From assembly GCF_003732225.1 (NCBI RefSeq), contig NZ_MOBJ01000005.1:186001-250000 (forward strand): a stretch of 64,000 nucleotides of DNA, in the 5' to 3' direction. Shown here piece by piece: positions 21,216-31,466 of the stretch. Source of the DNA: Pseudomonas brassicacearum. Lineage in GTDB: Bacteria; Pseudomonadota; Gammaproteobacteria; Pseudomonadales; Pseudomonadaceae. The position numbers and the translations under genes were made by a program. The notes beneath the pieces were generated by a model. It was not told the DNA's origin and did no database searches. It saw only the letters and a program-made list of their open reading frames with translations. Position 1 is the first letter of the stretch, and each line of letters opens with the position of its first letter.

Positions 21216-22076
21216 ATGTCTTTTGCGGTGATTCAAATGGTCAGCCAGAGCGACGTGCCGGCCAACCTGATCCAGGCTCGGCACTTGCTCGAGCAAGCGG
21301 CGGCGGGTGGTGCGCGACTGGCGGTGTTGCCGGAGAACTTCGCCGCCATGGGCCGTCGCGACATCGCTGACATCGGTCGCGCCGAGGCGTTGGGCGAAGG
21401 TCCGATCCTGCCCTGGTTGAAACAGACCGCTCGCGACCTCAAGTTATGGATAGTGGCCGGCACGTTGCCGTTACCGCCGGTTGACCAGCCCCAGGCGAAA
21501 TCCAATGCCTGTTCGTTGTTGATCGATGAGCACGGCGAGACAGTGGCCCGCTACGACAAGTTGCATTTGTTCGATGTCGATGTGGCAGACAATCGCGGCC
21601 GCTACCGCGAATCCGATGACTATGCTCACGGCAGTAAGGTGGTGGTTGCCGATACACCGGTCGGCCGGGTTGGTCTGACGGTTTGCTACGACTTGCGTTT
21701 TCCGGAGCTGTACAGCGAACTGCGCGCAGCCGGGGCAGAGCTGATTACCGCACCATCGGCGTTTACCGCTGTAACGGGTGCGGCCCATTGGGAAGTGTTG
21801 ATCCGCGCGCGGGCCATCGAGACCCAGTGTTACGTGCTGGCGGCCGCCCAGGGCGGAACACATCCGGGGCCGCGTGAGACTTTCGGCCATGCGGCAATTG
21901 TCGACCCGTGGGGCCGCGTGCTGGCGGAGCAGGATCAAGGCGAGGCCGTGCTGCTGGCTGAACGCGATAGCAGCGAACAGGCGTCCATCCGGGCGCGGAT
22001 GCCGGTGTCCAGTCACCGGCGCTTTTTCTCGCAGGGCGCGCAGCGACCTGCCTCAGAACGTGGAATTAAGGCGTAA
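21216..22076 (+). CDS. carbon-nitrogen hydrolase (nitrilase superfamily, Nit1-like)
   Basis: The 286-residue protein has the full nitrilase Glu-Lys-Cys triad: E40 (LPENFAAMG), K115 (YDKLHLFD) and C157 ([10 protein letters not shown]). It resembles the Nit1/NIT2 branch, whose members are omega-amidases or deaminated-glutathione amidases, so metabolite repair is a reasonable but unproven role. ATG 21216 follows AAGGAAAGGG. It ends four bases before tldD, so the two genes are co-transcribed. Confidence 0.9.
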   Translation: MSFAVIQMVSQSDVPANLIQARHLLEQAAAGGARLAVLPENFAAMGRRDIADIGRAEALGEGPILPWLKQTARDLKLWIVAGTLPLPPVDQPQAKSNACSLLIDEHGETVARYDKLHLFDVDVADNRGRYRESDDYAHGSKVVVADTPVGRVGLTVCYDLRFPELYSELRAAGAELITAPSAFTAVTGAAHWEVLIRARAIETQCYVLAAAQGGTHPGPRETFGHAAIVDPWGRVLAEQDQGEAVLLAERDSSEQASIRARMPVSSHRRFFSQGAQRPASERGIKA

Positions 22077-22080
22077 AACC

Positions 22081-23523
22081 ATGAGCGAGTTGTTGTCCTC
22101 AGTCAGTGAACATCTGCTAGCGCCGGGCGGCGTGACCATCGAGAACCTGCAAAACGTGTTGGGTGATCTGGCCGGTCCGGGCATTGATGCAGCCGACCTG
22201 TATTTTCAGGGCCAGATTTCCGAGTCCTGGGCTCTGGAAGACGGCATCGTCAAGGAAGGCAGCTTCAACCTCGATCAAGGGGTTGGCGTGCGTGCGCAAT
22301 CGGGTGAAAAAACCGGTTTTGCCTACAGCAATGCAATCACCCTTGAAGCCCTGGGCCTGGCGGCCCGCGCCGCCCGTTCGATTTCCCGCGCCGGGCAAAA
22401 CGGTACCGTACAAGCATTCAGCACTCAGGATGTCGCCCGCCTGTACGGGCCGGATAATCCGCTGGAAGTGATGACACGCGCCGAGAAAGTCGAGTTGCTC
22501 AAGCGTATTGATGTGGCGACTCGTGCGCTCGATCCGCGTATCCAGCAAGTCACCGTGAGCATGGCCGGGGTCTGGGAGCGCATTTTGGTGGCCTCCACTG
22601 ACGGTGGTCTGGCTGCCGACGTGCGACCGCTGGTGCGCTTCAACGTCAGCGTGATCGTCGAGCAGAACGGTCGCCGCGAACGTGGTGGTCATGGCGGCGG
22701 CGGGCGTACCGATTACCGCTATTTCCTCGCTGACGACCGTGCCATGGGCTACGCCCGTGAAGCGTTGCGTCAGGCGCTGGTCAATCTGGAAGCCATTCCG
22801 GCACCGGCCGGCACCTTGCCGGTGGTTCTGGGGTCGGGTTGGTCCGGCGTGTTGCTGCACGAAGCGGTTGGCCACGGCCTGGAAGGCGACTTCAACCGTA
22901 AAGGCAGTTCGGCCTACAGCGGTCGCATGGGTGAAATGGTTGCGTCCAAACTCTGCACCATCGTCGATGACGGCACACTGGCCGGTCGTCGTGGTTCGCT
23001 GAGCATCGACGATGAAGGCACTCCGACCGAGTGCACCACGCTGATCGAAAACGGCGTGCTCAAGGGCTACATGCAGGACAAGCTCAATGCTCGCCTGATG
23101 GGCCTGGCGCGCACTGGCAATGGTCGCCGTGAGTCTTACGCGCACCTGCCGATGCCGCGCATGACCAATACTTACATGCTCGGTGGCGAAAGCGATCCGG
23201 CAGAAATCATTGCTTCGGTGAAGAAGGGTATCTACTGCGCCAATCTGGGCGGCGGACAGGTCGACATCACCAGCGGCAAGTTCGTGTTCTCCACCAGCGA
23301 AGCGTACCTGATCGAGGACGGCAAGATTACCGCGCCGGTCAAAGGGGCAACGTTGATCGGTAACGGTCCGGAAGCCATGAGCCGGGTGTCGATGGTCGGT
23401 AACGATCTGGCGCTGGACAGCGGGGTAGGGACGTGCGGCAAGGATGGTCAGTCGGTGCCGGTGGGTGTCGGCCAGCCAACCTTGAAAATCGACGCGATTA
23501 CCGTGGGTGGCACGGGCGCATAA
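22081..23523 (+). CDS. tldD: metalloprotease TldD
   Basis: TldD is the catalytic subunit of the TldD/TldE heterodimeric metalloprotease, which degrades unfolded peptides and in some hosts matures peptide antibiotics such as microcin B17 and destroys the CcdA antitoxin. The zinc motif HEAVGH is at residues 260-264 and continues [14 protein letters not shown]. The 480-residue length is normal. Its partner gene pmbA lies at 24250-25596, separated by darP on the other strand. Confidence 0.96.
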   Translation: MSELLSSVSEHLLAPGGVTIENLQNVLGDLAGPGIDAADLYFQGQISESWALEDGIVKEGSFNLDQGVGVRAQSGEKTGFAYSNAITLEALGLAARAARSISRAGQNGTVQAFSTQDVARLYGPDNPLEVMTRAEKVELLKRIDVATRALDPRIQQVTVSMAGVWERILVASTDGGLAADVRPLVRFNVSVIVEQNGRRERGGHGGGGRTDYRYFLADDRAMGYAREALRQALVNLEAIPAPAGTLPVVLGSGWSGVLLHEAVGHGLEGDFNRKGSSAYSGRMGEMVASKLCTIVDDGTLAGRRGSLSIDDEGTPTECTTLIENGVLKGYMQDKLNARLMGLARTGNGRRESYAHLPMPRMTNTYMLGGESDPAEIIASVKKGIYCANLGGGQVDITSGKFVFSTSEAYLIEDGKITAPVKGATLIGNGPEAMSRVSMVGNDLALDSGVGTCGKDGQSVPVGVGQPTLKIDAITVGGTGA

Positions 23524-23530
23524 AAAGATG

Positions 23531-23603
23531 CGTAGGAGCTGCCGAAGGCTGCGATCTTTGCTTTTAAAAGATCAAAAGATCGCAGCCTTCGGCAGCTCCT
23601 ACG
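23531..23603. repeat. paired inverted repeat, GTAGGAGCTGCCGAAGGCTG family
   Basis: The arm at 23531-23559 (CGTAGGAGCTGCCGAAGGCT then GCGATCTTT) is repeated inverted at 23574-23603 with a 14-base loop, so the whole unit is a long hairpin. It lies between the convergent 3' ends of tldD and darP and could serve as a bidirectional transcription barrier. A second member is at 51092-51164. Confidence 0.9.
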
Positions 23604-23616
23604 GGGGCGAGGTTAT

Positions 23617-24141
23617 TCAGCGCAAACCGCGTTGAGTCTCGTCCAGCTCACGGATGTACTTGAAGATTTTTCGGCTGGAGGCAGGAGGCTTGCTTTGGGC
23701 GAGCTCGTGCTGGGCCTGACGGATCATGGAGCGCAGTTGCTGGCGATCCGCTTCCGGGTAGTCGACGACGAACTTTTCCAGTACGGCATCGTCACCGGCG
23801 ATCAAGCGATCGCGCCAGCGTTCCAGACCGTGGAAACGTTCGTTGTACTGGCGAGTGGAGGCATCGAGTTGGTCCAGCAGCGACAGAACGGCGCTGATGT
23901 CCTGATCGCGCATCAGCTTGCCGATGAACTGCAGGTGCCGTTTACGCGCGATGTTCGCGGTGTGCTTGGGGGCATCGGCCAGAGCCCGGCGCAAAGCGTC
24001 GGTCAACGGCAGTTTTGCCAGCAAGTCAGGCTTGAGTGTTGTAAGGCGCTCGCCAAGATCAACCAGAGCATGCAGCTCGCGTTTGACCTGGGTTTTGCTT
24101 TTTTCTCCCCCGTCGAGGGAGTCGTCGTAAGAATCAACCAT
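23617..24141 (-). CDS. darP: ribosome biogenesis protein DarP (YjgA, DUF615)
   Basis: DarP/YjgA associates with 50S precursors and promotes maturation of the peptidyl transferase centre. The 174-residue protein is helical and highly charged, with family motifs such as KSKTQVKRE near the N-terminus, [13 protein letters not shown] in the middle and [16 protein letters not shown] at the end. I start at ATG 24141 (MVDSYDDS). It is divergent from pmbA across 108 bases. Confidence 0.93.
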   Translation of the reverse strand: MVDSYDDSLDGGEKSKTQVKRELHALVDLGERLTTLKPDLLAKLPLTDALRRALADAPKHTANIARKRHLQFIGKLMRDQDISAVLSLLDQLDASTRQYNERFHGLERWRDRLIAGDDAVLEKFVVDYPEADRQQLRSMIRQAQHELAQSKPPASSRKIFKYIRELDETQRGLR

Positions 24142-24249
24142 GGTGGCAGTCCGCAAAGAAACGCCGCCATGATAACCAGTCGGGGGCCGCTTGTCCGGCC
24201 CGGTCGCTCGATGACCTTAACCGAAAGCAGAATTTGAGTGGAGAACAGC

Positions 24250-25596
24250 ATGAGTGCAGTTGAAAGCGTCGGCCCACAAGCGTTGCCGGCACTGCAAGAG
24301 CAAGTCGAGCAGATCATCGCCGAAGCCAGGCGCCAGGGTGCCAGCGCCTGCGAAGTCGCCGTGTCTCTGGAACAGGGCCTGTCGACCTCGGTGCGTCAGC
24401 GGGAAGTTGAAACCGTTGAGTTCAACCGTGATCAGGGCTTCGGCATTACCTTGTATGTTGGCCAGCGCAAAGGCTCGGCCAGCACCTCGGCCAGTGGCCC
24501 CGAGGCGATTCGCGAAACTGTCGCCGCTGCATTGGCCATCGCCAAGCACACCTCCGAAGACGAACACTCGGGCCTGGCCGACGCCGCGCTGATGGCCAAG
24601 GACTTGCCGGACTTCGACCTGTTCCACGAATGGGACATTACTCCGGAGCAAGCGATCGAGCGGGCGCTGGCCTGTGAAGCGGCGGCGTTTGCTACCGACA
24701 GCCGGATCAAGAACGCCGATGGCACCACCTTGAGTACTCATCAGGGCTGCCGCGTATATGGCAATAGCCATGGCTTTATCGGCGGTTATGCGTCGACGCG
24801 TCACAGCCTGAGCTGCGTGATGATCGCCGAAGCTGATGGCCAGATGCAGCGCGACTATTGGTACGACGTCAATCGCCAGGGCAATCTGCTGGCCGATCCG
24901 GTGAGTATCGGCCAGCGTGCCGCGCAACGGGCGGCCAGCCGCTTGGGCGCGCGTCCGGTACCGACCTGCGAAGTGCCGGTGCTGTTTTCCGCCGAATTGG
25001 CCGGCGGTCTGTTCGGCAGTTTCCTCGGCGCGATTTCGGGCGGCAATCTGTACCGCAAGTCGTCGTTCCTCGAAGGCGCGCTGGGCCAGAAGCTGTTCCC
25101 TGAATGGTTGACTATCGATGAGCGTCCGCACCTGATGCGCGCGATGGGCAGTTCGGCGTTCGATGGTGATGGTCTGGCGACCTATGCCAAACCGTTCGTC
25201 GAGAAGGGTGAGTTAGTGTCTTACGTGCTGGGTACTTATTCCGGCCGCAAACTCGGCATGCCGAGCACCGCCAACTCCGGTGGTGTGCACAACCTGTTCG
25301 TCACCCATGGCGATGAAGACCAGGCGGCGCTGTTGCGGCGCATGGGACGCGGCTTGCTGGTGACCGAATTGATGGGCCAGGGCTTGAACATGGTCACTGG
25401 TGACTACTCTCGCGGTGCGGCGGGTTTCTGGGTCGAGAATGGTGAAATCCAGTTCGCGGTCCAGGAAGTGACTATCGCCGGCAACATGCGTGACATGTTC
25501 AAGCAGATCATTGCGGTGGGTAATGACCTGGAATTGCGCAGCAACATTCGTACAGGTTCAGTGTTGATCGAGCGGATGACGGTGGCCGGCAGCTAA
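24250..25596 (+). CDS. pmbA: metalloprotease regulator PmbA (TldE)
   Basis: PmbA/TldE is the non-catalytic partner of TldD. The 448-residue protein has the same fold but lacks the HExxxH zinc motif, as expected for TldE. Conserved stretches include SALVTRELMGQ-like LLVTELMGQGLN near the C-terminus and SSFLEGALGQKLF. ATG 24250 follows GGAGAA; an upstream in-frame start four codons earlier overlaps that site. A strong terminator follows at 25620. Confidence 0.95.
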   Translation: MSAVESVGPQALPALQEQVEQIIAEARRQGASACEVAVSLEQGLSTSVRQREVETVEFNRDQGFGITLYVGQRKGSASTSASGPEAIRETVAAALAIAKHTSEDEHSGLADAALMAKDLPDFDLFHEWDITPEQAIERALACEAAAFATDSRIKNADGTTLSTHQGCRVYGNSHGFIGGYASTRHSLSCVMIAEADGQMQRDYWYDVNRQGNLLADPVSIGQRAAQRAASRLGARPVPTCEVPVLFSAELAGGLFGSFLGAISGGNLYRKSSFLEGALGQKLFPEWLTIDERPHLMRAMGSSAFDGDGLATYAKPFVEKGELVSYVLGTYSGRKLGMPSTANSGGVHNLFVTHGDEDQAALLRRMGRGLLVTELMGQGLNMVTGDYSRGAAGFWVENGEIQFAVQEVTIAGNMRDMFKQIIAVGNDLELRSNIRTGSVLIERMTVAGS

Positions 25597-25619
25597 ACCC
25601 TTGCGGTTAAGCAAAAAAA

Positions 25620-25652
25620 GCGCGCCACCCAATGGGTGGCGCGCTTTTTTTT
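25620..25652 (+). terminator. intrinsic terminator after pmbA
   Basis: GCGCGCCACCC (25620-25630) pairs perfectly with GGGTGGCGCGC (25634-25644) around AAT and is followed by eight T residues. Confidence 0.95.
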
Positions 25653-25710
25653 ATTGCCTGACGCAAACCCTAATGCCGGTAAGTTAAGGGATTTCAGGCT
25701 TGGCACATTC

Positions 25711-25854
25711 CCTGTAGCAGCTGGCGAAGCCTGCGTTCGGCTGCGAAGCAGTCGTAAAATCAGGCGGCGCGTTCTTTCAGGCATACCGTGTATGCCGGAT
25801 TTACGAGGACTTCGTCCTCGAACGCAGCCTCGCGGGCTCGGCAGCTGCTACAGG
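25711..25854. repeat. paired inverted repeat, GTAGCAGCTGGCGAAGCC family, asymmetric copy
   Basis: The left arm (25711-25760) is nearly identical to that at 21029-21076. The right arm (25797-25854) keeps the outer GCAGCTGCTAC and an inner ACGAGGACTTCGTCCTCG but differs between them, so the two arms come from different variants. Together with the pmbA terminator it explains the 307-base gap before ptsO. I see no gene in it. Confidence 0.75.
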
Positions 25855-25903
25855 TCGTGTAAGCCCCTCGCCACAAAAGCCACTTCGCCAGAAGGTTCTG
25901 TGT

Positions 25904-26182
25904 TTACTCGCCTTCGCCGAAATAGTCGTTGATCAGCGCCTTCAACGCATCCAGCGCATCCTGAGCTTGATCACCTTCTGCGTGGAGGTGGATCGTCGTT
26001 CCCTTGCCGGCGGCCAGCATCATCATGGACATGATGCTCTTGCCATCGACCATCTTGTTCTGGTCGGGGGAGCGGCCCACTCTGATCTCACAGGGAAACT
26101 CCGCAGCTTTGCCCACGAATTTGGCGGAAGCGCGGGCATGCAGGCCCAGTTTGTTGATGATTTCAATTTCCAGAGCGGGCAT
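25904..26182 (-). CDS. ptsO: nitrogen PTS phosphocarrier NPr
   Basis: NPr is the HPr-like carrier that passes phosphate from PtsP (EI-Ntr) to PtsN. The 92-residue protein has the phosphorylated His15 in KLGLHARAS and the HPr helix DGKSIMSMMMLAA. Its place directly after rapZ, in the rpoN-hpf-ptsN-rapZ-ptsO order, identifies it as the nitrogen-branch carrier rather than the sugar HPr. It ends the minus-strand run. Confidence 0.95.
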   Translation of the reverse strand: MPALEIEIINKLGLHARASAKFVGKAAEFPCEIRVGRSPDQNKMVDGKSIMSMMMLAAGKGTTIHLHAEGDQAQDALDALKALINDYFGEGE

Positions 26183-26197
26183 CGCGGTGTGAATCCT

Positions 26198-27055
26198 TTA
26201 GCTAAGGTCGCGGTGGCGAACCTGGACGTTCTTCAGGGATTGTTGCAGGACCTGACCCAGACGTTCGGTCAGGTAGACGGAGCGGTGATGCCCGCCGGTG
26301 CAGCCAATGGCGATTGTGACGTAAGCGCGGTTGCTGGCGGCAAAGCGCGGCAGCCATTTGAGCAGATAAGTGGAGATGTCCTGGAACATCTCTTCGACAT
26401 CCGGCTGAGCGGCCAGATACTCCGCCACTGGCTGGTCCAGCCCGGACTGCGTACGTAGCTCTGGTTTCCAGTACGGGTTCGGCAGGCAACGTACGTCGAA
26501 CACCAGGTCGGCATCGACCGGCATCCCCCGCTTGAAGCCGAAGGACTCCACCAGAAACGCAGTGCCCGGCTCTGGCTGGTTCAGGAGGCGCAACTTGATG
26601 GTATCGCGCAACTGATACAGGTTCAGATTGGTGGTGTTGACCTTGAGGTCGGCCAGGTCGGCAATCGGCCCGAGCAGATTGGTCTCGTCTTCGATGGCTT
26701 CGGCCAGCGAGCGGTTGGCGTTACTCAGCGGGTGGCGGCGACGGGTTTCCGAGAATCGCTTGAGCAGGGTTTCTTCGTCGGCATCCAGATACAGCACGTC
26801 GCATTGGATGTGCCGGCTGCGGACTTCTTCCAACAGCTCCGGGAAGCGTGACAGATGGCTCGGCAGATTGCGCGCATCGATGGAAACAGCGACCAGGGGC
26901 TGCGCCAGTTCGGTGTGAATCAATGCGCGCTCGGCCAACTCCGGCAACAGGCCGGCCGGCAGATTGTCGATGCAGTAGTAGCCGTTGTCCTCCAGTACAT
27001 CGAGGGCGGTGCTTTTACCTGAGCCAGAGCGGCCGCTGACGATGATCAAGCGCAT
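26198..27055 (-). CDS. rapZ: RNase adapter protein RapZ (YvcJ family)
   Basis: RapZ is an ATP/GTP-binding protein that in enterobacteria guides RNase E to the small RNA GlmZ and so controls glucosamine-6-phosphate synthase. The 285-residue protein has the N-terminal P-loop GRSGSGKS and a C-terminal domain with [10 protein letters not shown]. GlmZ itself is not known in pseudomonads, so the target here may differ. It starts two bases after the ptsN stop. Confidence 0.95.
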   Translation of the reverse strand: MRLIIVSGRSGSGKSTALDVLEDNGYYCIDNLPAGLLPELAERALIHTELAQPLVAVSIDARNLPSHLSRFPELLEEVRSRHIQCDVLYLDADEETLLKRFSETRRRHPLSNANRSLAEAIEDETNLLGPIADLADLKVNTTNLNLYQLRDTIKLRLLNQPEPGTAFLVESFGFKRGMPVDADLVFDVRCLPNPYWKPELRTQSGLDQPVAEYLAAQPDVEEMFQDISTYLLKWLPRFAASNRAYVTIAIGCTGGHHRSVYLTERLGQVLQQSLKNVQVRHRDLS

Positions 27056-27057
27056 GG

Positions 27058-27522
27058 TTAGTGACCGTTCTGCTCGTCGAGGACAACCTGATACAAGGCT
27101 TCATTGCTGGTGGCGCTGCGTAGACGATCGCGGACTTCTTTACGATCAAGCATGCTGGCGATCTGGCGGAGCAGTTCCAGGTGCGCATCGGTAGCGGCTT
27201 GCGGGACCAGCAAAACGAACAGCAGGTCGACCGGAGCACCGTCGATGGCGTCGAAATCTATAGGGGCGTCCAAGTGCATCAAGGCACTGATGGGCGACTC
27301 GCAACCTTTGAGGCGGCAGTGGGGGATGGCGATGCCGTTGCCAAAACCGGTCGAACCGAGTTTTTCACGGGCAATCAGACTCTCGAAGACATCTTGCATC
27401 TCCAGATCCGGCACTTCGCGGGCGATCAGGTTGGCAATTTGTTCAAGGGCGCGTTTTTTACTGCCGCCCGGCACGTTCACCAAAGAACGGCCGGGGGTCA
27501 GGATGTTTTCAAGTCGGATCAT
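27058..27522 (-). CDS. ptsN: nitrogen PTS regulatory protein EIIA-Ntr
   Basis: PtsN is the terminal phosphate acceptor of the nitrogen PTS. Its phosphorylation state controls potassium transport, the stringent response and, in Pseudomonas, PHA and carbon metabolism by direct protein contacts. The 154-residue mannitol-type EIIA domain has the acceptor His68 in AIPHCRLKG. It lies 12 bases after hpf and 2 bases before rapZ. Confidence 0.96.
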   Translation of the reverse strand: MIRLENILTPGRSLVNVPGGSKKRALEQIANLIAREVPDLEMQDVFESLIAREKLGSTGFGNGIAIPHCRLKGCESPISALMHLDAPIDFDAIDGAPVDLLFVLLVPQAATDAHLELLRQIASMLDRKEVRDRLRSATSNEALYQVVLDEQNGH

Positions 27523-27534
27523 GGGTTGGGAGTA

Positions 27535-27843
27535 TTAACGACCGGTTGCGCCTTGGAGCTGGCCCTGGGTCTTTTCCTTATGCTTTTTGAGTTGGCGATC
27601 CAGTTTGTCGGTCAGGGCGTCGATCGCGGCATACATGTCGTTATGCTCAGCGTTGGCGACCACTTCTCCACCGGGGATATGCAGTGTGGCTTCGATTTTC
27701 TGCAGCAGCTTCTCGACGGTCAACGTGACCTGCACATTGGTGATCTTGTCGAAATGCCGTTCTAATCGTTCGAGTTTTTCGCCGATGTAGATGCGCAGGG
27801 GTTCGGTCACTTCCAGTTGGTGTCCACTGATGTTGACTTGCAT
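27535..27843 (-). CDS. hpf: ribosome hibernation-promoting factor (short form)
   Basis: HPF binds the decoding region of idle ribosomes and helps form 100S dimers in stationary phase. The 102-residue protein (start MQVNISGHQL at 27843) is the short S30AE domain without the C-terminal dimerisation domain of long HPF. An in-frame start 18 codons earlier has no ribosome site and codes for residues unlike the family. It is in the rpoN operon, so sigma-54 and ribosome hibernation are co-expressed. Confidence 0.95.
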   Translation of the reverse strand: MQVNISGHQLEVTEPLRIYIGEKLERLERHFDKITNVQVTLTVEKLLQKIEATLHIPGGEVVANAEHNDMYAAIDALTDKLDRQLKKHKEKTQGQLQGATGR

Positions 27844-27952
27844 ACAGCTTCTCCTTCGTTGCCAGTGCATAAGGCGGCAGGCTGGTTTGCCTGCCACTAG
27901 AGCGTGTCCGAAAAGCTTTCGAACACACCCTGGAACGCTATGGCGTAGCCCG

Positions 27953-29446
27953 TCACATCAACCGCTTGCGTTCGCTCGAAGGCGCGATCCCCAGGGATTC
28001 GCGGTACTTGGCGACGGTGCGGCGGGCCACCTGAATGCCTTGTGCCTCCAGTAAACCAGCGATCTTGCTGTCACTCAACGGCTTTTTCTGATTTTCCGCG
28101 GCAACCAGTTTTTTGATGATCGCGCGGATCGCTGTGGACGAGCATTCACCGCCTTCAGAGGTGCTGACGTGGCTGGAGAAAAAGTATTTAAGTTCATAAA
28201 TACCGCGTGGGGTATGCATGAATTTTTGCGTGGTCACCCGTGAAATCGTCGACTCGTGCATGCCGACTGCTTCGGCGATGTCATGCAGGACCAACGGCTT
28301 CATTGCCTCATCGCCGTACTCAAGGAAGCCGCGCTGGTGCTCGACGATCTGAGTAGCGACTTTCATCAGGGTTTCGTTGCGGCTTTGCAGGCTCTTGATG
28401 AACCAGCGTGCTTCCTGCAACTGATTGCGCATGAAGGTGTTGTCGGCGCTGGTGTCGGCGCGACGGACGAAACCGGCGTATTGCGGGTTGACGCGCAGAC
28501 GCGGAACCGACTCCTGGTTCAGTTCCACCAGCCAGCGCTCGTTATCTTTGCGCACGATGACGTCGGGAACCACGTATTCGGCTTCGCTGGACTCGATTTG
28601 CGAGCCCGGACGCGGGTTGAGGCTTTGTACCAGCTCGATGACCTGGCGCAGTTCATCTTCCTTGAGCTTCATGCGGCGCATCAGCTGGCTGTAGTCGCGG
28701 CTGCCCAGCAGGTCGATGTAGTCGATGACGAGGCGCTTGGCCTCGGCCAGCCAAGGGGTCTTGGCGGGCAGTTGGCGCAGTTGCAGCAACAGGCATTCGC
28801 CGAGGTTGCGTGCGCCGATGCCGGCCGGCTCGAATTGCTGGATGCGATGCAGGACGGCTTCGATCTCGTCCAGCTCGATGTCCAGTTCCGGATCGAAGGC
28901 TTCGAGGATTTCCTCGAGAGTTTCGTCCAGGTAGCCCTGATTGTTGATGCAGTCGATCAGGGTCACCGCGATCAGTCGATCGGTGTCGGACATCGGCGCC
29001 AGGTTCAATTGCCAGAGCAGATGGCTCTGCAGGCTCTCGCCGGCGGAGGTGCGAGTGGTGAAGTCCCATTCGTCGTCATCGTTGCTCGGCAGGCTGCTGG
29101 CGCTGGTCTGGTAAACGTCTTCCCAGGCGGTGTCGACTGGCAGTTCGTTAGGGATACGCTCGTTCCAGTCGCCTTCCTCGAGGTTATCCACCGTGGGGGC
29201 GGTTTCCTGGTAGGAGGGTTCCTGAATGTCGGTGTTGGGTTTCTGCTCGATGTTGTCCGCCATCGGGTCGGCGTTATCGAAGTCGTCGCCTTCTTCCTGG
29301 CGTTCGAGCATTGGATTGGACTCCAATGCCTCCTGGATTTCCTGTTGCAGGTCCAGGGTCGACAATTGGAGCAGGCGGATGGCCTGTTGCAGCTGCGGTG
29401 TCATCGTCAGCTGCTGGCCCATTCTCAAGACTAGCGATGGTTTCAT
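27953..29446 (-). CDS. rpoN: RNA polymerase sigma-54 factor
   Basis: RpoN directs polymerase to -24/-12 promoters of nitrogen, motility and many carbon genes, activated by enhancer-binding AAA+ proteins. The 497-residue protein has region I (Q/L-rich, about 1-50), an acidic region II (about 50-115), the core-binding region III, the helix-turn-helix and the RpoN box [10 protein letters not shown] at 474-483. It lies in a 183-base gap from lptB with its own promoter-like sequences. A 7-bp stem (29471-29477 with 29499-29505) lies in the probable leader. Confidence 0.98.
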   Translation of the reverse strand: MKPSLVLRMGQQLTMTPQLQQAIRLLQLSTLDLQQEIQEALESNPMLERQEEGDDFDNADPMADNIEQKPNTDIQEPSYQETAPTVDNLEEGDWNERIPNELPVDTAWEDVYQTSASSLPSNDDDEWDFTTRTSAGESLQSHLLWQLNLAPMSDTDRLIAVTLIDCINNQGYLDETLEEILEAFDPELDIELDEIEAVLHRIQQFEPAGIGARNLGECLLLQLRQLPAKTPWLAEAKRLVIDYIDLLGSRDYSQLMRRMKLKEDELRQVIELVQSLNPRPGSQIESSEAEYVVPDVIVRKDNERWLVELNQESVPRLRVNPQYAGFVRRADTSADNTFMRNQLQEARWFIKSLQSRNETLMKVATQIVEHQRGFLEYGDEAMKPLVLHDIAEAVGMHESTISRVTTQKFMHTPRGIYELKYFFSSHVSTSEGGECSSTAIRAIIKKLVAAENQKKPLSDSKIAGLLEAQGIQVARRTVAKYRESLGIAPSSERKRLM

Positions 29447-29515
29447 GGCAGGGGCTTAACACCTTATTCGCCGGCGCACATGCGCCATCCACTACAGGGC
29501 GCCGGAGCGCCAAAC

Positions 29516-29534
29516 ATAAGCAAATTATATGCCT
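29516..29534 (-). promoter_or_regulatory. candidate rpoN promoter with overlapping sigma-54-like and sigma-70-like elements
   Basis: On the minus strand AGGCAT-ATAAT-TTGCT places GG (29533-29532) and GC (29521-29520) ten bases apart, as in -24/-12 promoters. The perfect hexamer TATAAT (29529-29524) is embedded in the same bases, but no good -35 hexamer is visible. The element is 70-90 bases before the rpoN start. RpoN bound here would mask the sigma-70 site, which would give negative autoregulation. Confidence 0.4.
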
Positions 29535-29629
29535 GAAACTGAAGTGTTTGCCTAGAGCGCTGTAACAATAAATACGTATAGATTTTTATTGGGACAAGCG
29601 CTCCGGCGACTGACCAGACACCTCAGTGC

Positions 29630-30355
29630 TTACAGGCGGAACTCATGGCCCAGGTACACTTCCTTGACCAGGTCGTTGGCCAGGATGGTTTCGGCGTCGC
29701 CTTCGGCGATCAGTTGGCCGTCGTTGACGATGTAAGCGGTTTCGCAGATGTCCAGGGTTTCGCGGACGTTGTGGTCCGTGATCAGCACGCCAATGCCCTT
29801 GGCCTTGAGGTGATGAATGATCTGCTTGATGTCACCCACCGAAATCGGGTCCACGCCGGCGAAGGGTTCGTCGAGCAGGATGAATTTCGGTGCCGTGGCC
29901 AGGGCGCGAGCGATTTCCACGCGGCGACGTTCGCCACCGGAAAGGCTCATGCCGAGGTTGTCGCGGATATGGTTGATGTGGAATTCCTGCAGCAGGCTTT
30001 CCAGCTCCTTGCGACGACCGGCCTTGTCGAGTTCCTTGCGGGTCTCGAGGATGGCCATGATGTTGTCGGCGACCGAGAGTTTGCGGAAGATCGACGCTTC
30101 TTGCGGCAGATAGCCGATACCCGCTTGTGCACGACCGTGCATTGGCTGGTGGCTGACGTCCAGGTCGTCGATCAGTACGCGCCCCTGATCGGCCTGGACC
30201 AGGCCTACGATCATGTAGAAGCAGGTGGTCTTGCCGGCGCCGTTCGGGCCAAGCAGGCCGACGATCTGGCCGCTGTCGATCGACAGGCTGACGTCACGCA
30301 CGACCTGGCGGCTCTTGTAGCTCTTGGCCAGATGCTGAGCTTTCAGAGTTGCCAT
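29630..30355 (-). CDS. lptB: LPS export ABC transporter ATP-binding protein LptB
   Basis: LptB is the cytoplasmic ATPase that powers LPS extraction from the inner membrane with LptF and LptG. The 241-residue protein has Walker A GPNGAGKT (36-43), signature LSGGE (138-142) and Walker B with E163 (FILLDEP). Its ATG shares one base with the lptA stop. Genes for LptF/G are not in this window, as is usual. Confidence 0.97.
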   Translation of the reverse strand: MATLKAQHLAKSYKSRQVVRDVSLSIDSGQIVGLLGPNGAGKTTCFYMIVGLVQADQGRVLIDDLDVSHQPMHGRAQAGIGYLPQEASIFRKLSVADNIMAILETRKELDKAGRRKELESLLQEFHINHIRDNLGMSLSGGERRRVEIARALATAPKFILLDEPFAGVDPISVGDIKQIIHHLKAKGIGVLITDHNVRETLDICETAYIVNDGQLIAEGDAETILANDLVKEVYLGHEFRL

Positions 30356-30900
30356 TACTGGGCCTTCTGCTCGTCGGTTTTCTTTTTCGGCTGGATAACC
30401 ATATCGACCCGTGGGCGCGGCGCGGTAACCGAGGCACCGGTGGCACGGCCTGCGTTAGCAACCTGCTTGACGGTGTCATAGACGATTTTCTCGCCTTCGG
30501 TGGTATTGCCTTCGTTGATCACTTTGGCGCGGTCAATCAGTACGATGCGGTTTTGCGCGGCATGGTACTGGATGGTCACCCCATAGCCCTTGACCGGCTG
30601 TGGATCGCCAACCTTCTGCAACTGCTCGAAATACGCCAGGTTGCCCACCGAGGTCACGACATCGATATCGCCGGCTTTGGTGCGGGTGATGGTCACGGTG
30701 TTGCCTTTGATGATCATCGAGCCCTGGGTAATGATCACGTCACCCTTGTAGGTGGCCACGCCATTCTTGTCGTCCAGCTGAGCGTCGTCAGCCTGAATGC
30801 GAATGGGTTGCTGGCTATCGTTCGGCAGAGCCCAGGCGCTCACGCTTCCCAGTGCTGCGCCCAGACTGAGCAAAATAGGGAGAGTTTTAACGAGCCTCAT
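30355..30900 (-). CDS. lptA: LPS transport periplasmic protein LptA
   Basis: LptA forms the beta-jellyroll bridge that carries LPS across the periplasm between LptC and LptD. The 181-residue protein has a signal peptide (cleavage probably after SVSAWA) and an OstA-like domain (about residues 32-145: [19 protein letters not shown]). It overlaps lptC by 14 bases upstream and touches lptB downstream. Confidence 0.95.
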   Translation of the reverse strand: MRLVKTLPILLSLGAALGSVSAWALPNDSQQPIRIQADDAQLDDKNGVATYKGDVIITQGSMIIKGNTVTITRTKAGDIDVVTSVGNLAYFEQLQKVGDPQPVKGYGVTIQYHAAQNRIVLIDRAKVINEGNTTEGEKIVYDTVKQVANAGRATGASVTAPRPRVDMVIQPKKKTDEQKAQ

Positions 30901-31459
30901 ACTGTCCTCTTACGTTCGATAGCAGGTGTATCCTGCTGTCTTTCAAATACGCTTTCATTCCGTTACCAGTCGATACACCACCAGCGCCGTCGATTCTAAC
31001 GGCTTGCTCGGTCTGCGCATATTGCTGTTGCGGGAATACAGTCATACGACTACTGGTAATAAGCATCGGACGATTCTGCTCATCGGTGCGTGCGATACGA
31101 ACCGAATCGATCAACTCGACTTCAGTGCCGCCCGAATTGACTTCGCCACGCTCGCTCTGGACGTGCCAGGGGAAGGCGGTGCCCCGATACATGTTCAGGT
31201 CGGGGTTGGTCAGCAGGGTTATATCGGTGGCTTTGATGTGTTCGACCTTGTCGGACGTCATGTCGTACTGCAATTTGCCATCGGGCAGGTACTGCACGCT
31301 GTGGGCGTTGATCGCGTAATAGTCGATCTGGCTCTCGTCGACGTGCGCTACCGGCTTCTCGAGGAAGCGTTCCGGGCTGATGTTCCAGTAGCCAACGGCC
31401 GCAAGTAGTGCGGCTATGACCCCGAAAAACAGTATGTTGCGAATCTTTTTGCTCAGCAT
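30887..31459 (-). CDS. lptC: LPS export protein LptC
   Basis: LptC is a bitopic inner-membrane protein that receives LPS from LptBFG and hands it to LptA. The 190-residue protein has one N-terminal membrane helix (about residues 7-25) and a periplasmic LptC/YrbK domain. I start at ATG 31459 (MLSKKIRN), seven bases after the kdsC stop. An earlier in-frame start would lie inside kdsC. Confidence 0.93.
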   Translation of the reverse strand: MLSKKIRNILFFGVIAALLAAVGYWNISPERFLEKPVAHVDESQIDYYAINAHSVQYLPDGKLQYDMTSDKVEHIKATDITLLTNPDLNMYRGTAFPWHVQSERGEVNSGGTEVELIDSVRIARTDEQNRPMLITSSRMTVFPQQQYAQTEQAVRIDGAGGVSTGNGMKAYLKDSRIHLLSNVRGQYEAR

Positions 31460-31466
31460 AGGTGGC

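Noticed and set aside
21874..22080. A 69-residue N-terminal extension of TldD
   Set aside because: It overlaps the nitrilase gene in another frame and is Arg-rich. The ATG at 22081 matches the TldD family start.
27903..27925. Hairpin between rpoN and hpf as a terminator
   Set aside because: The stem GTGTCCGAAA/TTTCGAACAC has a mismatch and no T-run on either strand, and the downstream genes depend on read-through from rpoN in related species.
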